From: UBA7359 sp963976795 | GTDB taxonomy: Bacteria > Pseudomonadota > Gammaproteobacteria > Eutrophobiales > Eutrophobiaceae | NCBI GenBank assembly: GCA_963976795.1 | Contig: CAXBLT010000014.1 | Location: 1 to 64,000, forward strand | Reading direction: 5' to 3' | DNA: 64,000 bases | Shown: piece by piece, positions 45,248-54,717 of the stretch | Position numbering within the stretch: position 1 is the first letter of the stretch | Layout of the letters: every line of letters starts with the position of its first letter | The notes under the pieces: model-generated | Seen by the model: the letters and a program-made list of their open reading frames with translations, nothing else | Told to the model about the DNA's origin: nothing | Database searches by the model: none | Translations under genes and position numbers: made by a program

Positions 45248-45757
45248 TTAAAAATTAAATAGTCTTCTCTCGGGCTTTAACATGAAAATCGCCAGAATAG
45301 TCGCAAGAGCAATACTTGAGAAACAAATGAGGCTCCATTCAGCAATACTTAGACCGATAAATTGCCAGTGAACCTCAGCGCATTCACCAGAACCACTGAA
45401 GACCATTTTCAATGCTTGTCCTAAAGGAAATACTTCAAGCATATATTCCAGTCCTGGGCCGCATTCAGGTACCAGTTCCGCTGGTAAATGTTGTAACCAT
45501 GTTTGCCTGCCAGCGATGGCAGCACCAATCAAGGCAAAAATAATCAGCAGCATGTTGTATACAATCCGGAATATATCTGTGGGGTTGTGGATAGCCGCAA
45601 TTAAAGCAACGACAGTGATGGCTACGTAAGCTAACCGTTGAAACGCGCATAACGGGCAAGGTTCCAATCCTCTTACATGCTCTAGGTAGAGTCCAAAGCT
45701 GAGTAATGAGAGACACGCGATAAAGAGAGCGATAAAGAATAGTCTTGAAGTCAGCAT
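45248..45757 (-). CDS. dsbB: Disulfide bond formation protein B
   Basis: DsbB is the four-helix inner-membrane protein that reoxidises DsbA with ubiquinone. The 169 residues show both periplasmic disulfides: C34-C37 in EPCPLCAFQR and the pair C99 and C126. The arginine near the quinone (IAGRQTWLQHLP) is in place. It is convergent with maeB; the 111-bp gap contains a small ACCGT-GTGT-ACGGT hairpin (45171-45184) without a T-run. Confidence 0.94.
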   Translation of the reverse strand: MLTSRLFFIALFIACLSLLSFGLYLEHVRGLEPCPLCAFQRLAYVAITVVALIAAIHNPTDIFRIVYNMLLIIFALIGAAIAGRQTWLQHLPAELVPECGPGLEYMLEVFPLGQALKMVFSGSGECAEVHWQFIGLSIAEWSLICFSSIALATILAIFMLKPERRLFNF

Positions 45758-45908
45758 AACGTTATTATTTTTATTGTTGATTTTAATATGATTTTTTTAA
45801 AATTAATTATTACCGAACATGTATTTAATCCAGCATAATATCGCGTAGAGACTAAAAATAAAAATCCATTCAAAAACTGCTTATCTATAATGTCGCTAAA
45901 AACCAACA

Positions 45909-46134
45909 ATGATCGCTGTCAGGATCTTTGAGATCACCTTTCCTATCTTTGCGATAGTTGCAGCAGGCCTGTTTTACGCTAAGAAATATAGACCGGATAT
46001 GGTGCTTCCCAATCGTATGAATATGGATATATTCATACCTTGCCTGCTATTTAGTGTCTTGATCGAACGAGGTGGTATTTCTGGGCTATTTGGAGGTTTG
46101 GCGCTAGCAATTACTTTGGTCATCCTGCTCTACA
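45909..46134 (+). pseudogene. Truncated AEC-family (auxin efflux carrier-like) transporter
   Basis: The first 70 or so codons look like an AEC permease N-terminus (FEITFPIFAIVAAGLFYAKK; PNRMNMDIFIPCLLFSVL), with three hydrophobic segments. The frame then runs into IS110-transposase-like DNA near 46135 and the remaining two-thirds of the transporter is missing. The open frame continues to 46235 but that part codes only for junk in the wrong frame. The gene is non-functional. Confidence 0.7.
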
Positions 46135-46629
46135 GAGGCGATTGCTGCCGTGCGCCGTTATCTTCCTTTGATACGGGAAGATGCAGAGAGCGCTTTTACG
46201 ATGCTTGGGCGCGGCTATTTTGCCTGTGTTTATGACGATTTGGTCGAACTGGATATACAAATGCAATGTCTGCGATAAGCAGTTGAAAATGGCTAACCAG
46301 TCTAATGTGATTTGTCAATGGCCGACGGGGTTTTTGGGTATCGGGCCGGTGGTGGCAAGGGGCTCAAGAATGGGCGGCATATGTTGGGCTGCTTAGGCCT
46401 GGTGTCGAGACAACATTCCAGCGGCGGCAAGGATACTTTGTTAGGAATGGGTAAGTGCGGTAAGCCTATCTACACACGTTGTTAATTCACGGCGTGCGAA
46501 CGGTGTATGGACTGCTCTATCTGGGAAATATTTTTCAGTTGGTAATTAATGGTTTCAATGATAAATCGGCGGTTCAGAGAAAGAGGAAATTGCAGCGTTT
46601 AATGAAGATCTGAACCGTGCTCTTATTTA
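46135..46629 (+). mobile_element. Decayed IS110-family transposase remnant
   Basis: Pieces of an IS110-type transposase are recognisable in shifting frames: RRYLPLIREDAE with YDDLVELDIQMQ (from 46135), DKQLKMANQS...LGIGPVVA (about 46274-46360), the very typical GLVSRQHSSGGKDTLLG (from 46396) and LLIHGVRTVY (from 46479). At least three frame breaks and stop codons lie between them. The N-terminal DEDD part is absent, so this is an old 3' fragment. A short unrelated open end (EEIAAFNEDLNRALI) closes the region at 46629. Confidence 0.72.
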
Positions 46630-47975
46630 ATCCATTCCAGCCCAATGATGACATCCTCTGCAGATTGAAATCGTTCGTCTGGTTCTTTCGCTAATAAACC
46701 ATCTATCAATGGTTGGTATTTAGCCAAATGGGTAGGAAGATGTGGGATTGGCGCGTTTATGTGCATTGATATTAGTTGTGCTACCGATTTAGCGATGTAG
46801 GGGCGTTCGTTTGTTAGCATCTGGAAAATCATAATACCAAGACTGTATAGATCACTGCGATGATCAAAAGGCATGCCGGCACCTTGTTCTGGACTTATAT
46901 AGTAGGGTGTGCCAACGATATGATTGTTGACCGTTATATCCTCCACGTCTCCCGTTAAATTTTTTGCAGCGCCAAAATCGGTGATTGTTAATGTGTCATC
47001 GGCTCTAAATAAAATATTACCGGGCTTTATATCTCGATGAACGATATTCAATTCATGTACGGCAACTAAGCCTAGGCACATTTCACGGATGTATTCGATT
47101 GCTTTCTCTAATTCAATACCATGCTTAAGTTTTTTAGTTAAGTCACCACCAGGAAAATGTTCCATTGCAATATAAGCAAAATCTGATGCAAATGCCCGCT
47201 CATAAATAGAGACTACATTTGGATGGTCAAGACACGATATTAACGTGTACTCTTGCATAAATCGTTTTAATGCAATGGGGTCTTCGTGGCCTTCGGTAAA
47301 CATAACTTTCAAGACAACTTCATTGTTTTCTTCTATTGGCTTGGCTAAAAATACGGTTGACATACCTCCGCGACCAATCTCTTTGAGTAGCTGATAGCCA
47401 GGAACGACAAGCCCAAATTTTTCTAATTGCTTATTCGTAGTAGAAAAATCAGCCGTCTCCCCAGAGATGTCAAAGAAATCATCCAGGTTAACATCATCTT
47501 CATCTTGAAAAAGTAAATCAGGTAATGGTGGTGTTCCAACAATTGTTGCCTCATCGACTTCTACATTACTTGTGATTAAGGTTTGTTGTTTATCTGCAAG
47601 AGAAAAAATATCATCTAGTGTTGTTTTAATTGTGTATTCAGATATATCTTCTTTATCTATAAAATCTATTGCACCAGCTTTTAGTACGCGGACAGCAACC
47701 TTTGTATTACCTTCAGCTGTTAACATCAGAACAGGTGGCATACCAACAATTGAATTGAAATGCACCATCCAACCCAGACCATTTTCTCTTCCAAGCCCCA
47801 GGTCATAATCAAGAATGACTAGGTCAATTTCATCCCAAACAAAATCATCACTAGGTAATCTTTGACTAACAGGGTCATATTCTACGACCTCTACATCACT
47901 ATATGTATTTTTTATATAGTGAATCAATAATTTGCGGTAATCCGCCGAGTCATCAATGAGTAGTATGCGTGACAA
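46623..47975 (-). CDS. Response regulator fused to a Hanks-type Ser/Thr protein kinase
   Basis: Residues about 1-130 are a receiver domain (ILLIDDS acidic pair, phosphorylatable D56 in VILDYD, T in MLTAEG, K in IDKED). A 60-residue acidic linker follows. Residues about 192-450 are a complete kinase: IGRGGMSTVFLA glycine loop, VVLKVMF lysine, HRDIKPGN catalytic loop, DFGAAK, GTPYYISPEQ activation segment. No membrane helix or PASTA repeat is present, so it is cytoplasmic. The start is TTG at 47975, with AGGA 9 nt upstream. It is the last gene of the chemosensory cluster, just after the ChpA-like kinase, which could phosphorylate its receiver and switch the Ser/Thr kinase. Confidence 0.9.
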   Translation of the reverse strand: MSRILLIDDSADYRKLLIHYIKNTYSDVEVVEYDPVSQRLPSDDFVWDEIDLVILDYDLGLGRENGLGWMVHFNSIVGMPPVLMLTAEGNTKVAVRVLKAGAIDFIDKEDISEYTIKTTLDDIFSLADKQQTLITSNVEVDEATIVGTPPLPDLLFQDEDDVNLDDFFDISGETADFSTTNKQLEKFGLVVPGYQLLKEIGRGGMSTVFLAKPIEENNEVVLKVMFTEGHEDPIALKRFMQEYTLISCLDHPNVVSIYERAFASDFAYIAMEHFPGGDLTKKLKHGIELEKAIEYIREMCLGLVAVHELNIVHRDIKPGNILFRADDTLTITDFGAAKNLTGDVEDITVNNHIVGTPYYISPEQGAGMPFDHRSDLYSLGIMIFQMLTNERPYIAKSVAQLISMHINAPIPHLPTHLAKYQPLIDGLLAKEPDERFQSAEDVIIGLEWIK

Positions 47976-48057
47976 TAGAAGCTATCCTGGTGAGCTTATT
48001 AAATATCAGGTTAGTAAATTAATGAAATAAATAATATTATTCAACAAGATGTAGTTT

Positions 48058-51000
48058 TCAAACTAGTAAGCTGTGAACATGATCTAATAAATCATCTTCT
48101 GAAAAAGGTTTGGTCACATATATATTGACCCCAGCCGCTTCGGCTTGTTTTCTGTGTTTGTCCGTTGAGCGTGATGTTATCATAATTACAGGGATGTCTT
48201 TTGTGTTTTCAAGACCGCGTACATGTGAGGTCAATTCCATACCATTCATTCTTGGCATTTCCATATCAACCAGCATGATATTTGGTTTTTTATTCTCGAT
48301 GATTCCAACAGCTTCCAGACCATCTTTGGCTGTCCTGACATCAAAGCCTGCATCCTGGATAACCTGGGTGAGAGCACGTCTGGCACTGAGAGAATCATCG
48401 ACTACTAGGGCTACAGGCAGTGCACGATGAATATTTGAGTGGGTCAGTTCATCAGGTTTGTCTAAAATCGTAACTGGTGCTCGAATTAATTCAGGTAAAT
48501 CAATAACGGGTATGACACTACCATCGCCCAGGATAGTCGCTCCAAGCATGCCCTTGATGTTATTAATATATTTCCCCATGGACTTAATAAAAAGGTCTCG
48601 TGTATCAACTACTTCTTGTATATAAATAACATGATTCAATTCTTCATCACGGATAAGCAAGGCCGGTCTTGTCTCTCTCGTATCACCTCTTCTATCTTCG
48701 GGTAAATTTAATAAGGATTCTAGGGATTGCATTTTAAGTTTTTCGCCATCAACTTCACACATAAGGCCATGGTCAGTCTCAATAATTTGTGAATCACTTG
48801 GGTGAAGGATTTTTTCTATACCGTGATTAGATACGGCAATTATATTATTTAAGTGGCGTAATAATAAAGCGTGAGATGACATTAACGTTAATGGCATTCT
48901 TAATTCAATTAAACACCCCTTGTTCTCTTTAGACTCGATATGAACGCTACCTTTCATTGCTAGAAGTTCAGTGTGAACGATGTCCATACCAACGCCACGG
49001 CCAGAAGTTTGTGTTGCTTTCTCTCGTGTTGAAAAACCAGGGTTTAAAATAAGTCTGTTAATCTTGTTCTCAGAAAATTGTTCATCTGGCCTTAATAAAC
49101 CTCGTTTGATAGCTGTATCGATTATATCTTTTCTATCAAGACCTGAGCCATCATCCTGACATTTAACAAGAATTTGAGTGCCTTCTCTGACAAAAGTAAG
49201 TTGCAGCTTTCCTTCCGGGTCTTTTTTCAGGTGTATTCGTTGTTCACGATTTTCAATACCATGGTCTATGGCGTTTCTAAGTATATGCATCAACGGGTCT
49301 ATCAACTTATTTAAAATGTCGCTATCTATAAGCGTGTCAGAGCCAATAATTTCGAGAGAGACTTCTTTCTTTGTGCTTCTACATGTTTGTCGCACAATAC
49401 GCTGTAACCTAGGAGATATAGTCTTAATAGCTACCATGCGGGTGCGCATAACAATTCCCTGGATTTCATTATGTAGACGTAACTTATCGACTAATAATTC
49501 ATCCAGTTCACGTAAGTCATTTGCAACCTCTTGATTTAATTCATATGAGTCATCTGCAGCTTCGACAATGCGATGAGTAACGGTATGTAGTTCGTTATAT
49601 TCTTCAAGCTCTAATGAGTCGAAAACTGTATCTTGGTCAGCACTCTGTTGATTGTTTTGAACAGCGCTTTTTACATCTACTTGAACCTCCAAGTCTGAAG
49701 CTAGATTTTTCACGCTATTTTGGTGCTCAACAAGTCGTTGTGACTGCATTGTTGATAGTCTTACCCTTTCTTGAAGTTGAGATGTGACAATCATGGTTTC
49801 ACCAAGAAGTCTTAATATTTCATCGATTAGATTAGCCGGAACGCGTAATATAGCACTGGCATCACTATCATCGTTTTCTTTTTCAATATCCTCTTCTTTG
49901 GGTTTTGCAGTGACCGGTTCAATAGTTTCATTTTCTTCAGATTTAAGACAATCTACGCCTTCCTTTTCTAAGCGTATTGCCCAGTCCAATATACTTTGCA
50001 ACACGTTTTGACTGTTTGAGGGGGCTGTTCCACGTTCTAACAAAGCTTCACTCATTTCTTCTAAACAATCTGCTGCATCCATGAAGCTAGCTGCTAAGGC
50101 AGGAGAGGGGAGGTGATTTAGATCATTGAGTGAACTCATTATGTCTTCAAGCTGATGGGTTAAGATGGCAATACCTTTTACACCAACGGTATTTGCCGCA
50201 CCTTTTACTGTATGAGCAATGCGTTGTGCTTTATGTACTTCGCTGATGTCACCACTGCCATCAATCAGGGCTTGAATTGCAGCTGAAAAACCCTCTGTCT
50301 GTCCGGGTAGTTCCTGCAATAAACCATCGAGTAATTCTTGGTTTATATCTTCCGGAAGCTCAATAGAAACATCTTCACTTTTTGCTTCTGTCTGTCTTGC
50401 TTCTTTATGAATATCAACCTCTGAGACATAGACCGCTTTTAAGAGATTAATCAGTGCCGGTGCAACACCGGTCATTAAATTATTCGGTAATTCTTTATCT
50501 TTTACGATATCTACAAGTGCACTGCTAAAAACATTATCTCCTGGGTTTTGTAGATAAGATAAAACACTTTGAGGCCATAAAGTAAGAAGTGACAATTGAT
50601 GTTCTGTAAATTTAGCTTCGTTATTTGAAAAATAATTAATATTATTCGTGAATACAGAAGCTATTTGGTACAAGCCATCCATCTCGGCTGCCTGGCATGC
50701 ACTACCAAAACGCTCGACATGAAGAGCATACTGGGATAGAGAATCAACGATTACTTCAGCCTCGGTATCTTCATTTTTTATTAATTCAATATGAGATAAG
50801 ATTTCATCGCGGATTATAGTTGCTTCTTCTTGTAGCATTTTAACAAGATCTTTACTAATGCCATGTGGTGCAGCGAGGATATCTTTTGTTTCAATCACAT
50901 CATCTAATATTTCATTGAATTCTTCCTGTAATCTTTCGTTCGTCGAGACCGTTGTTGAATTCGTAGGGGCAGCTATATTAGCTGCTTCCGGTTCAATGAC

Positions 51001-52194
51001 CTCATTTGCTTCAGGAGGAGCACCCATCATCTCTTGGATAATATCTAGGTCAGCTTGTGCCATAGGGTTTGGCCATTGCTCATCTGATAGATACTCAAGA
51101 ATGTTTTGAATCGCATCAGTTGAGTTTGGATTTACTAAATAATTTTTAACAAGTGACAGCCATTGCTTAATATGTTGAATATATTGTTCTAAAGATGATT
51201 TGCTATCATCTGCTATGTCAGATAAAAATTCTTTTATAAGAAAACAGACGTCCTGAAACCCAAGTAGATCCAATTCTCCTGCGGCTAGTCCGATTTCTTC
51301 AGAATTGTTTGCAACATTGAGAATGCTGTCTTTATTATGTGGCTCTACCTCTGCGACAGAACGCTGGAGTTTATTAAATACATTAACCAGTGCGTCTGGT
51401 ATGTTTGGTGAACTATCCTTAGTTTGGACGCCAAACATCTCTAATAAAACATTAGCATCGGTTTCAGCGAGGGGTGTGGGCCATTCATCTTGTTTTAAGT
51501 TAGCAACTAATGCGGAAGCAGCGGCAGAATTGTTTGTGCTTGACAAAAATAACTCAGCTTGATTGAGCCATTCTAACACCATGTTCTTCTGTGTGTCGTT
51601 TATTCCATTATTATCTTGTTCAAGATCGGTTATATTCTCTTGAAATAACAAACAAACATCTAGAAACCCCATTAGGTTTTCTTCGTTAAGAGAAAGTAAT
51701 AACTCTTCTAACTTTTCATTTAAAAGGCCTAATTCAAGGGTTTTGTTATTTCTTATGTTGGTGATGATTTCTGAGAATAAAGTTTGAAATTTATTAGCTT
51801 CTTTACTAAGCATGTCGTTTAAAACATTTAGATCTGCTTCTTCTAGTGATGTACTTAAATCTGAATTATTAAAGAAATTAGTGAGAGCATCTGCGGTGGA
51901 ATGTGTGCTGTTTTTTAAGTGATTAGAAGCAAGGATCGGCCATCGTTTTAATAACTCAAGTTGAGTGCTGCTCAAGGTATTATTGGTTTCAATAATATCG
52001 GAATATGTTTCCTGAACTAAAAAACAAATATCCTGGAAGCCTAATCGTTTATTTTCACCTGCTGCAATTCCCAAGGCTTCGATGTTATTTAGCGCATATT
52101 GTAAAGATGCCGTATCAATATTATCTTGGCTGGGAATAGATTGGGAAACCTGAGCAATGAATAGCTCTAGATTAGAGTTGATTTTAGAACTCAT
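48058..52194 (-). CDS. chpA: ChpA/PilL-type hybrid CheA histidine kinase
   Basis: The 1378-residue protein is a CheA-like hub. The first 600 residues hold four degenerate Hpt-like repeats without a phosphorylatable His (about 1-130, 140-255, 265-395, 455-590; e.g. LGFQDICFLVQE, LGFQDVCFLIKE). A true Hpt follows with H661 in AHTVKGAAN. Then come a dimerisation helix, an HATPase (HILRNAIDHGIENR; GRGVGMDIV), a CheW-like domain and a C-terminal receiver with MLVDMEMPRMNG. P. aeruginosa ChpA is larger (2472 residues, more Hpt-like modules). It sits between the transducer and receiver-kinase genes of the cluster. Confidence 0.9.
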   Translation of the reverse strand: MSSKINSNLELFIAQVSQSIPSQDNIDTASLQYALNNIEALGIAAGENKRLGFQDICFLVQETYSDIIETNNTLSSTQLELLKRWPILASNHLKNSTHSTADALTNFFNNSDLSTSLEEADLNVLNDMLSKEANKFQTLFSEIITNIRNNKTLELGLLNEKLEELLLSLNEENLMGFLDVCLLFQENITDLEQDNNGINDTQKNMVLEWLNQAELFLSSTNNSAAASALVANLKQDEWPTPLAETDANVLLEMFGVQTKDSSPNIPDALVNVFNKLQRSVAEVEPHNKDSILNVANNSEEIGLAAGELDLLGFQDVCFLIKEFLSDIADDSKSSLEQYIQHIKQWLSLVKNYLVNPNSTDAIQNILEYLSDEQWPNPMAQADLDIIQEMMGAPPEANEVIEPEAANIAAPTNSTTVSTNERLQEEFNEILDDVIETKDILAAPHGISKDLVKMLQEEATIIRDEILSHIELIKNEDTEAEVIVDSLSQYALHVERFGSACQAAEMDGLYQIASVFTNNINYFSNNEAKFTEHQLSLLTLWPQSVLSYLQNPGDNVFSSALVDIVKDKELPNNLMTGVAPALINLLKAVYVSEVDIHKEARQTEAKSEDVSIELPEDINQELLDGLLQELPGQTEGFSAAIQALIDGSGDISEVHKAQRIAHTVKGAANTVGVKGIAILTHQLEDIMSSLNDLNHLPSPALAASFMDAADCLEEMSEALLERGTAPSNSQNVLQSILDWAIRLEKEGVDCLKSEENETIEPVTAKPKEEDIEKENDDSDASAILRVPANLIDEILRLLGETMIVTSQLQERVRLSTMQSQRLVEHQNSVKNLASDLEVQVDVKSAVQNNQQSADQDTVFDSLELEEYNELHTVTHRIVEAADDSYELNQEVANDLRELDELLVDKLRLHNEIQGIVMRTRMVAIKTISPRLQRIVRQTCRSTKKEVSLEIIGSDTLIDSDILNKLIDPLMHILRNAIDHGIENREQRIHLKKDPEGKLQLTFVREGTQILVKCQDDGSGLDRKDIIDTAIKRGLLRPDEQFSENKINRLILNPGFSTREKATQTSGRGVGMDIVHTELLAMKGSVHIESKENKGCLIELRMPLTLMSSHALLLRHLNNIIAVSNHGIEKILHPSDSQIIETDHGLMCEVDGEKLKMQSLESLLNLPEDRRGDTRETRPALLIRDEELNHVIYIQEVVDTRDLFIKSMGKYINNIKGMLGATILGDGSVIPVIDLPELIRAPVTILDKPDELTHSNIHRALPVALVVDDSLSARRALTQVIQDAGFDVRTAKDGLEAVGIIENKKPNIMLVDMEMPRMNGMELTSHVRGLENTKDIPVIMITSRSTDKHRKQAEAAGVNIYVTKPFSEDDLLDHVHSLLV

Positions 52195-52248
52195 CAGAAT
52201 GCACTCATACAGTGATGATAATAGTATTGAATATTAGTATATCGATTA

Positions 52249-53637
52249 TTAAATATTCATCTCATCATCAGCTAGTCTGAATACGCCGACCGATGCCACT
52301 AATTGCATGGCTTGCTCCACTAGTTCATCAGTATGTACAGTTTGATCTTGCAAATGGGCTCCTGTTTTACGAACACTATCTCGAATAACGTCTGTGCGCT
52401 CTCTCAGTTGATTACTGGTTTTGGCTTGTGCAACAGCATGTTCTGCAATTTTTTGTACCATACTTACTAATTCAGCTGTTGTAGATTGCGTTTCTTTCAT
52501 TTGTGAACCAGCAGTTTCTGCTAACTGACTACCACCGACAACCTGGGTGGTAAGCTCGTTCATTGTGTTGACTGTATTTACAGTTTCAATCTGAATATTA
52601 TTCACTAACGTGCCAATTTGCGAAGTTGCTTCTCTGGCATTTTCAGCAAGGCGTTGCACTTCGTCAGCAACGACAGCAAAGCCGCGGCCGGCTTCACCGG
52701 CAGATGCTGCGTGCATGCTGGCATTAAGAGCAAGAATATGTGTTCTTTCAGAGATATTATTAATTAAGTTTACAGCAGTACTAATTTCTTGAGATCGTTC
52801 ACCAAGGCGTTTAATACGTTTTTCAGTTTCATGGATGGTGTCACGTATATTATTAATGCTATCTACAGTATCACCCACTGTACTCATAGCAGTTATGGTG
52901 GTTTTTATTGCATCTTCGGCAGCAATATTAGATTGCTCTGCTAAACGGGCGATTCTGGACATGGTTCCTGTAGCCGATTTCAATTCTATTGCTGCTTTTT
53001 CAACTTCATCCTGTTCCTTATTAGCGAGTAACAATACATTATCAGATTGAGATTTAACCAGGTTTGACGTTTCTGCAACATCACCAGAGATTCTTGTTAC
53101 TTCGTTTAATACGCTAGTTGTTTCAGAAGTCATTAAATTTAATGCATCTGCTAATGGACCAGTAATGTCTTCATTTACTTTTGCCTTTATGCCAAGGTTT
53201 TTCTGAGCCATTTGTGCAACTGTTTCTAATAGCGCCACAATGGAGTCATTTAACTGTTCATTTTCATCTTCTATGCTCATCAAAACAGAAACGCGTTCAT
53301 TTAACATAGTATCAATTGATGTGCTGATATTCTCAAATTCATCTCCGCTTTTAACACCGACGCGTGCTTCTAGATCGCCTTCTGATATTTTCTCCATAAT
53401 GTTCATTAATCTTTCGATAGGCTTGTAGAGAGAATTAACGAAATAAACGGTGCCGATAAAAGTAATAGTCAACATTACAAAAACACTTTTAACCCCATTA
53501 TTTAAAATTTGTGTGATAGCTTCACTATGCTCTGCACTTGATATTGCGAAATACAAACTAAGGAGAATGCTCAAGTAGGCAATATTGATGAATAAGACCC
53601 CTAAAAATAATTTGTTTTTGATTTGCATCTTCATCAT
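52249..53637 (-). CDS. pilJ: PilJ-like methyl-accepting chemotaxis protein with minimal periplasmic part
   Basis: Two membrane helices (about 9-31 and 48-68) enclose only some 16 residues, so no PilJ-type periplasmic sensor domains exist. A HAMP domain (about 67-120, ERLMNIMEKISEGDLEARVG) leads to the cytoplasmic signalling rod, whose hairpin tip includes GRGFAVVADEVQRLAENAREAT. At 462 residues it is much shorter than Pseudomonas PilJ (682). It must receive its input from inside the cell or from partner proteins. The gene is flanked by CheW and ChpA genes, so it is the likely receptor of that array. Confidence 0.88.
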   Translation of the reverse strand: MMKMQIKNKLFLGVLFINIAYLSILLSLYFAISSAEHSEAITQILNNGVKSVFVMLTITFIGTVYFVNSLYKPIERLMNIMEKISEGDLEARVGVKSGDEFENISTSIDTMLNERVSVLMSIEDENEQLNDSIVALLETVAQMAQKNLGIKAKVNEDITGPLADALNLMTSETTSVLNEVTRISGDVAETSNLVKSQSDNVLLLANKEQDEVEKAAIELKSATGTMSRIARLAEQSNIAAEDAIKTTITAMSTVGDTVDSINNIRDTIHETEKRIKRLGERSQEISTAVNLINNISERTHILALNASMHAASAGEAGRGFAVVADEVQRLAENAREATSQIGTLVNNIQIETVNTVNTMNELTTQVVGGSQLAETAGSQMKETQSTTAELVSMVQKIAEHAVAQAKTSNQLRERTDVIRDSVRKTGAHLQDQTVHTDELVEQAMQLVASVGVFRLADDEMNI

Positions 53638-53694
53638 GATTGTTGCTCTCAGTTGTTGATTTAAGTTACTTAGTTCTTATTGCGAATCAGTTTT

Positions 53695-54234
53695 CTAATC
53701 GGAATAATCCTTGGTCATGTTTTTAATAAATGCGTCGTAATCAATTTCAATCCATATCTCTTGTTCTAGAAAAAATGTTTCTGATATATAATCGGTAAGA
53801 ATTTCAGGGGTGTCATTAGGTGTTGATGTTTTAATGAATTTCTCATTATCGATATCAATTGAGTTTGGTAGGTCATCTATATATGTGGCAAAGGCACTTT
53901 CGCCTCTATCGATAATTAGTAATGTATCATCTTTTTTATCATCGCCAGTTTGTTCAAGTATTTTTTTTAAATCAAATACTGGTACAAGTATACCTCGTAG
54001 ATTTATCAATCCTTGTATCCATGGTGGCGTGTTTGGCATGGAATAAATTATTGGTCTTTTAACCACTTCACAGATGGTGAATTTGTTGATGAGTAAATTT
54101 ATTTCTCCTAGACGAAAGCCGAATCGTAGATTTAAGGATTGACCGTCATCAACAAACCCTTGGTATGGATCAAAGTGATCTGCCTCAGACGAAATATTAA
54201 CGAGTTCAGGTTCTGTCGTTTGATCGGGTGTCAA
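53695..54234 (-). CDS. pilI: CheW-type coupling protein PilI
   Basis: CheW proteins couple transducers to CheA. The 179-residue protein shows the CheW fold: RFGFRLGEINLLI, PNTPPWIQGLINLRGILVPVFDLK with the diagnostic NLRG, and DDLPNSI. The start is TTG at 54234; AGG lies 8 nt upstream and no in-frame ATG precedes the domain. It is between the receiver gene and pilJ, the order seen in pilGHIJ clusters. Confidence 0.87.
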   Translation of the reverse strand: MTPDQTTEPELVNISSEADHFDPYQGFVDDGQSLNLRFGFRLGEINLLINKFTICEVVKRPIIYSMPNTPPWIQGLINLRGILVPVFDLKKILEQTGDDKKDDTLLIIDRGESAFATYIDDLPNSIDIDNEKFIKTSTPNDTPEILTDYISETFFLEQEIWIEIDYDAFIKNMTKDYSD

Positions 54235-54286
54235 TTTATATGCCTATATCAAAATCTAATCAATTTGTTAGTTAGTTGCAGCTTGA

Positions 54287-54652
54287 TTATTCATATGCCT
54301 TCAGTTGATCCAGGATTTGTTCCTTCGTGTAGGGTTTTGATACAAGGTCTTTGCCTCCTTGCATTTTGGCCCAGACGCGATCTGCTTTTTGGCGTTTGCT
54401 ACTCACAAAAACAATAGGAATTGTTTTAGTCGCACTATCATTTGTTAATGTTCTCGTTGCTTCGTAACCATCCATTTGATCCATGACGATGTCCATAAAG
54501 ATAATGTCGGGTTTTTCACTTTTTGCTTTTTCAATAGCATCACTGCCATTTGATGCGGTAATGACTTCTTTTTCTGTATCACTAATGATCTTTTCAAGGT
54601 TTGATAAATCTGTTGATGAATCATCAACAATCAGAACTTTACTTATCGGCAT
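54287..54652 (-). CDS. pilH: Stand-alone receiver-domain protein, PilH/PilG-like
   Basis: A single 121-residue receiver: KVLIVDDSS acidic pocket, phosphorylatable D in IIFMDIVMDQMDGYEA, S/T in IVFVSSK, and K in LVSKPYT. The overall pattern, with AKMQGGKDLVSKPYTKEQIL, fits PilH better than PilG, but the distinction is weak. A GGAGG ribosome-binding site is 5 nt before the ATG. It is presumably phosphorylated by the ChpA-like kinase and either controls pilus motors or drains phosphate. Confidence 0.85.
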   Translation of the reverse strand: MPISKVLIVDDSSTDLSNLEKIISDTEKEVITASNGSDAIEKAKSEKPDIIFMDIVMDQMDGYEATRTLTNDSATKTIPIVFVSSKRQKADRVWAKMQGGKDLVSKPYTKEQILDQLKAYE

Positions 54653-54717
54653 TATTTCCTCCGGGCTAAAATGTAACTAGTAAATCTTATTAAGTTTAAA
54701 TCTTATGGATAGATAAA

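Noticed and set aside
46573..46629. Short frame ending EEIAAFNEDLNRALI as the tail of a real gene
   Set aside because: It has a natural-looking end but no upstream continuation; it overlaps the end of the receiver-kinase gene and may be part of the debris.
49178..49534. 118-codon plus-strand open frame opposite chpA
   Set aside because: It mirrors conserved kinase motifs on the other strand and is Ser/Ile-rich, typical of a shadow frame.
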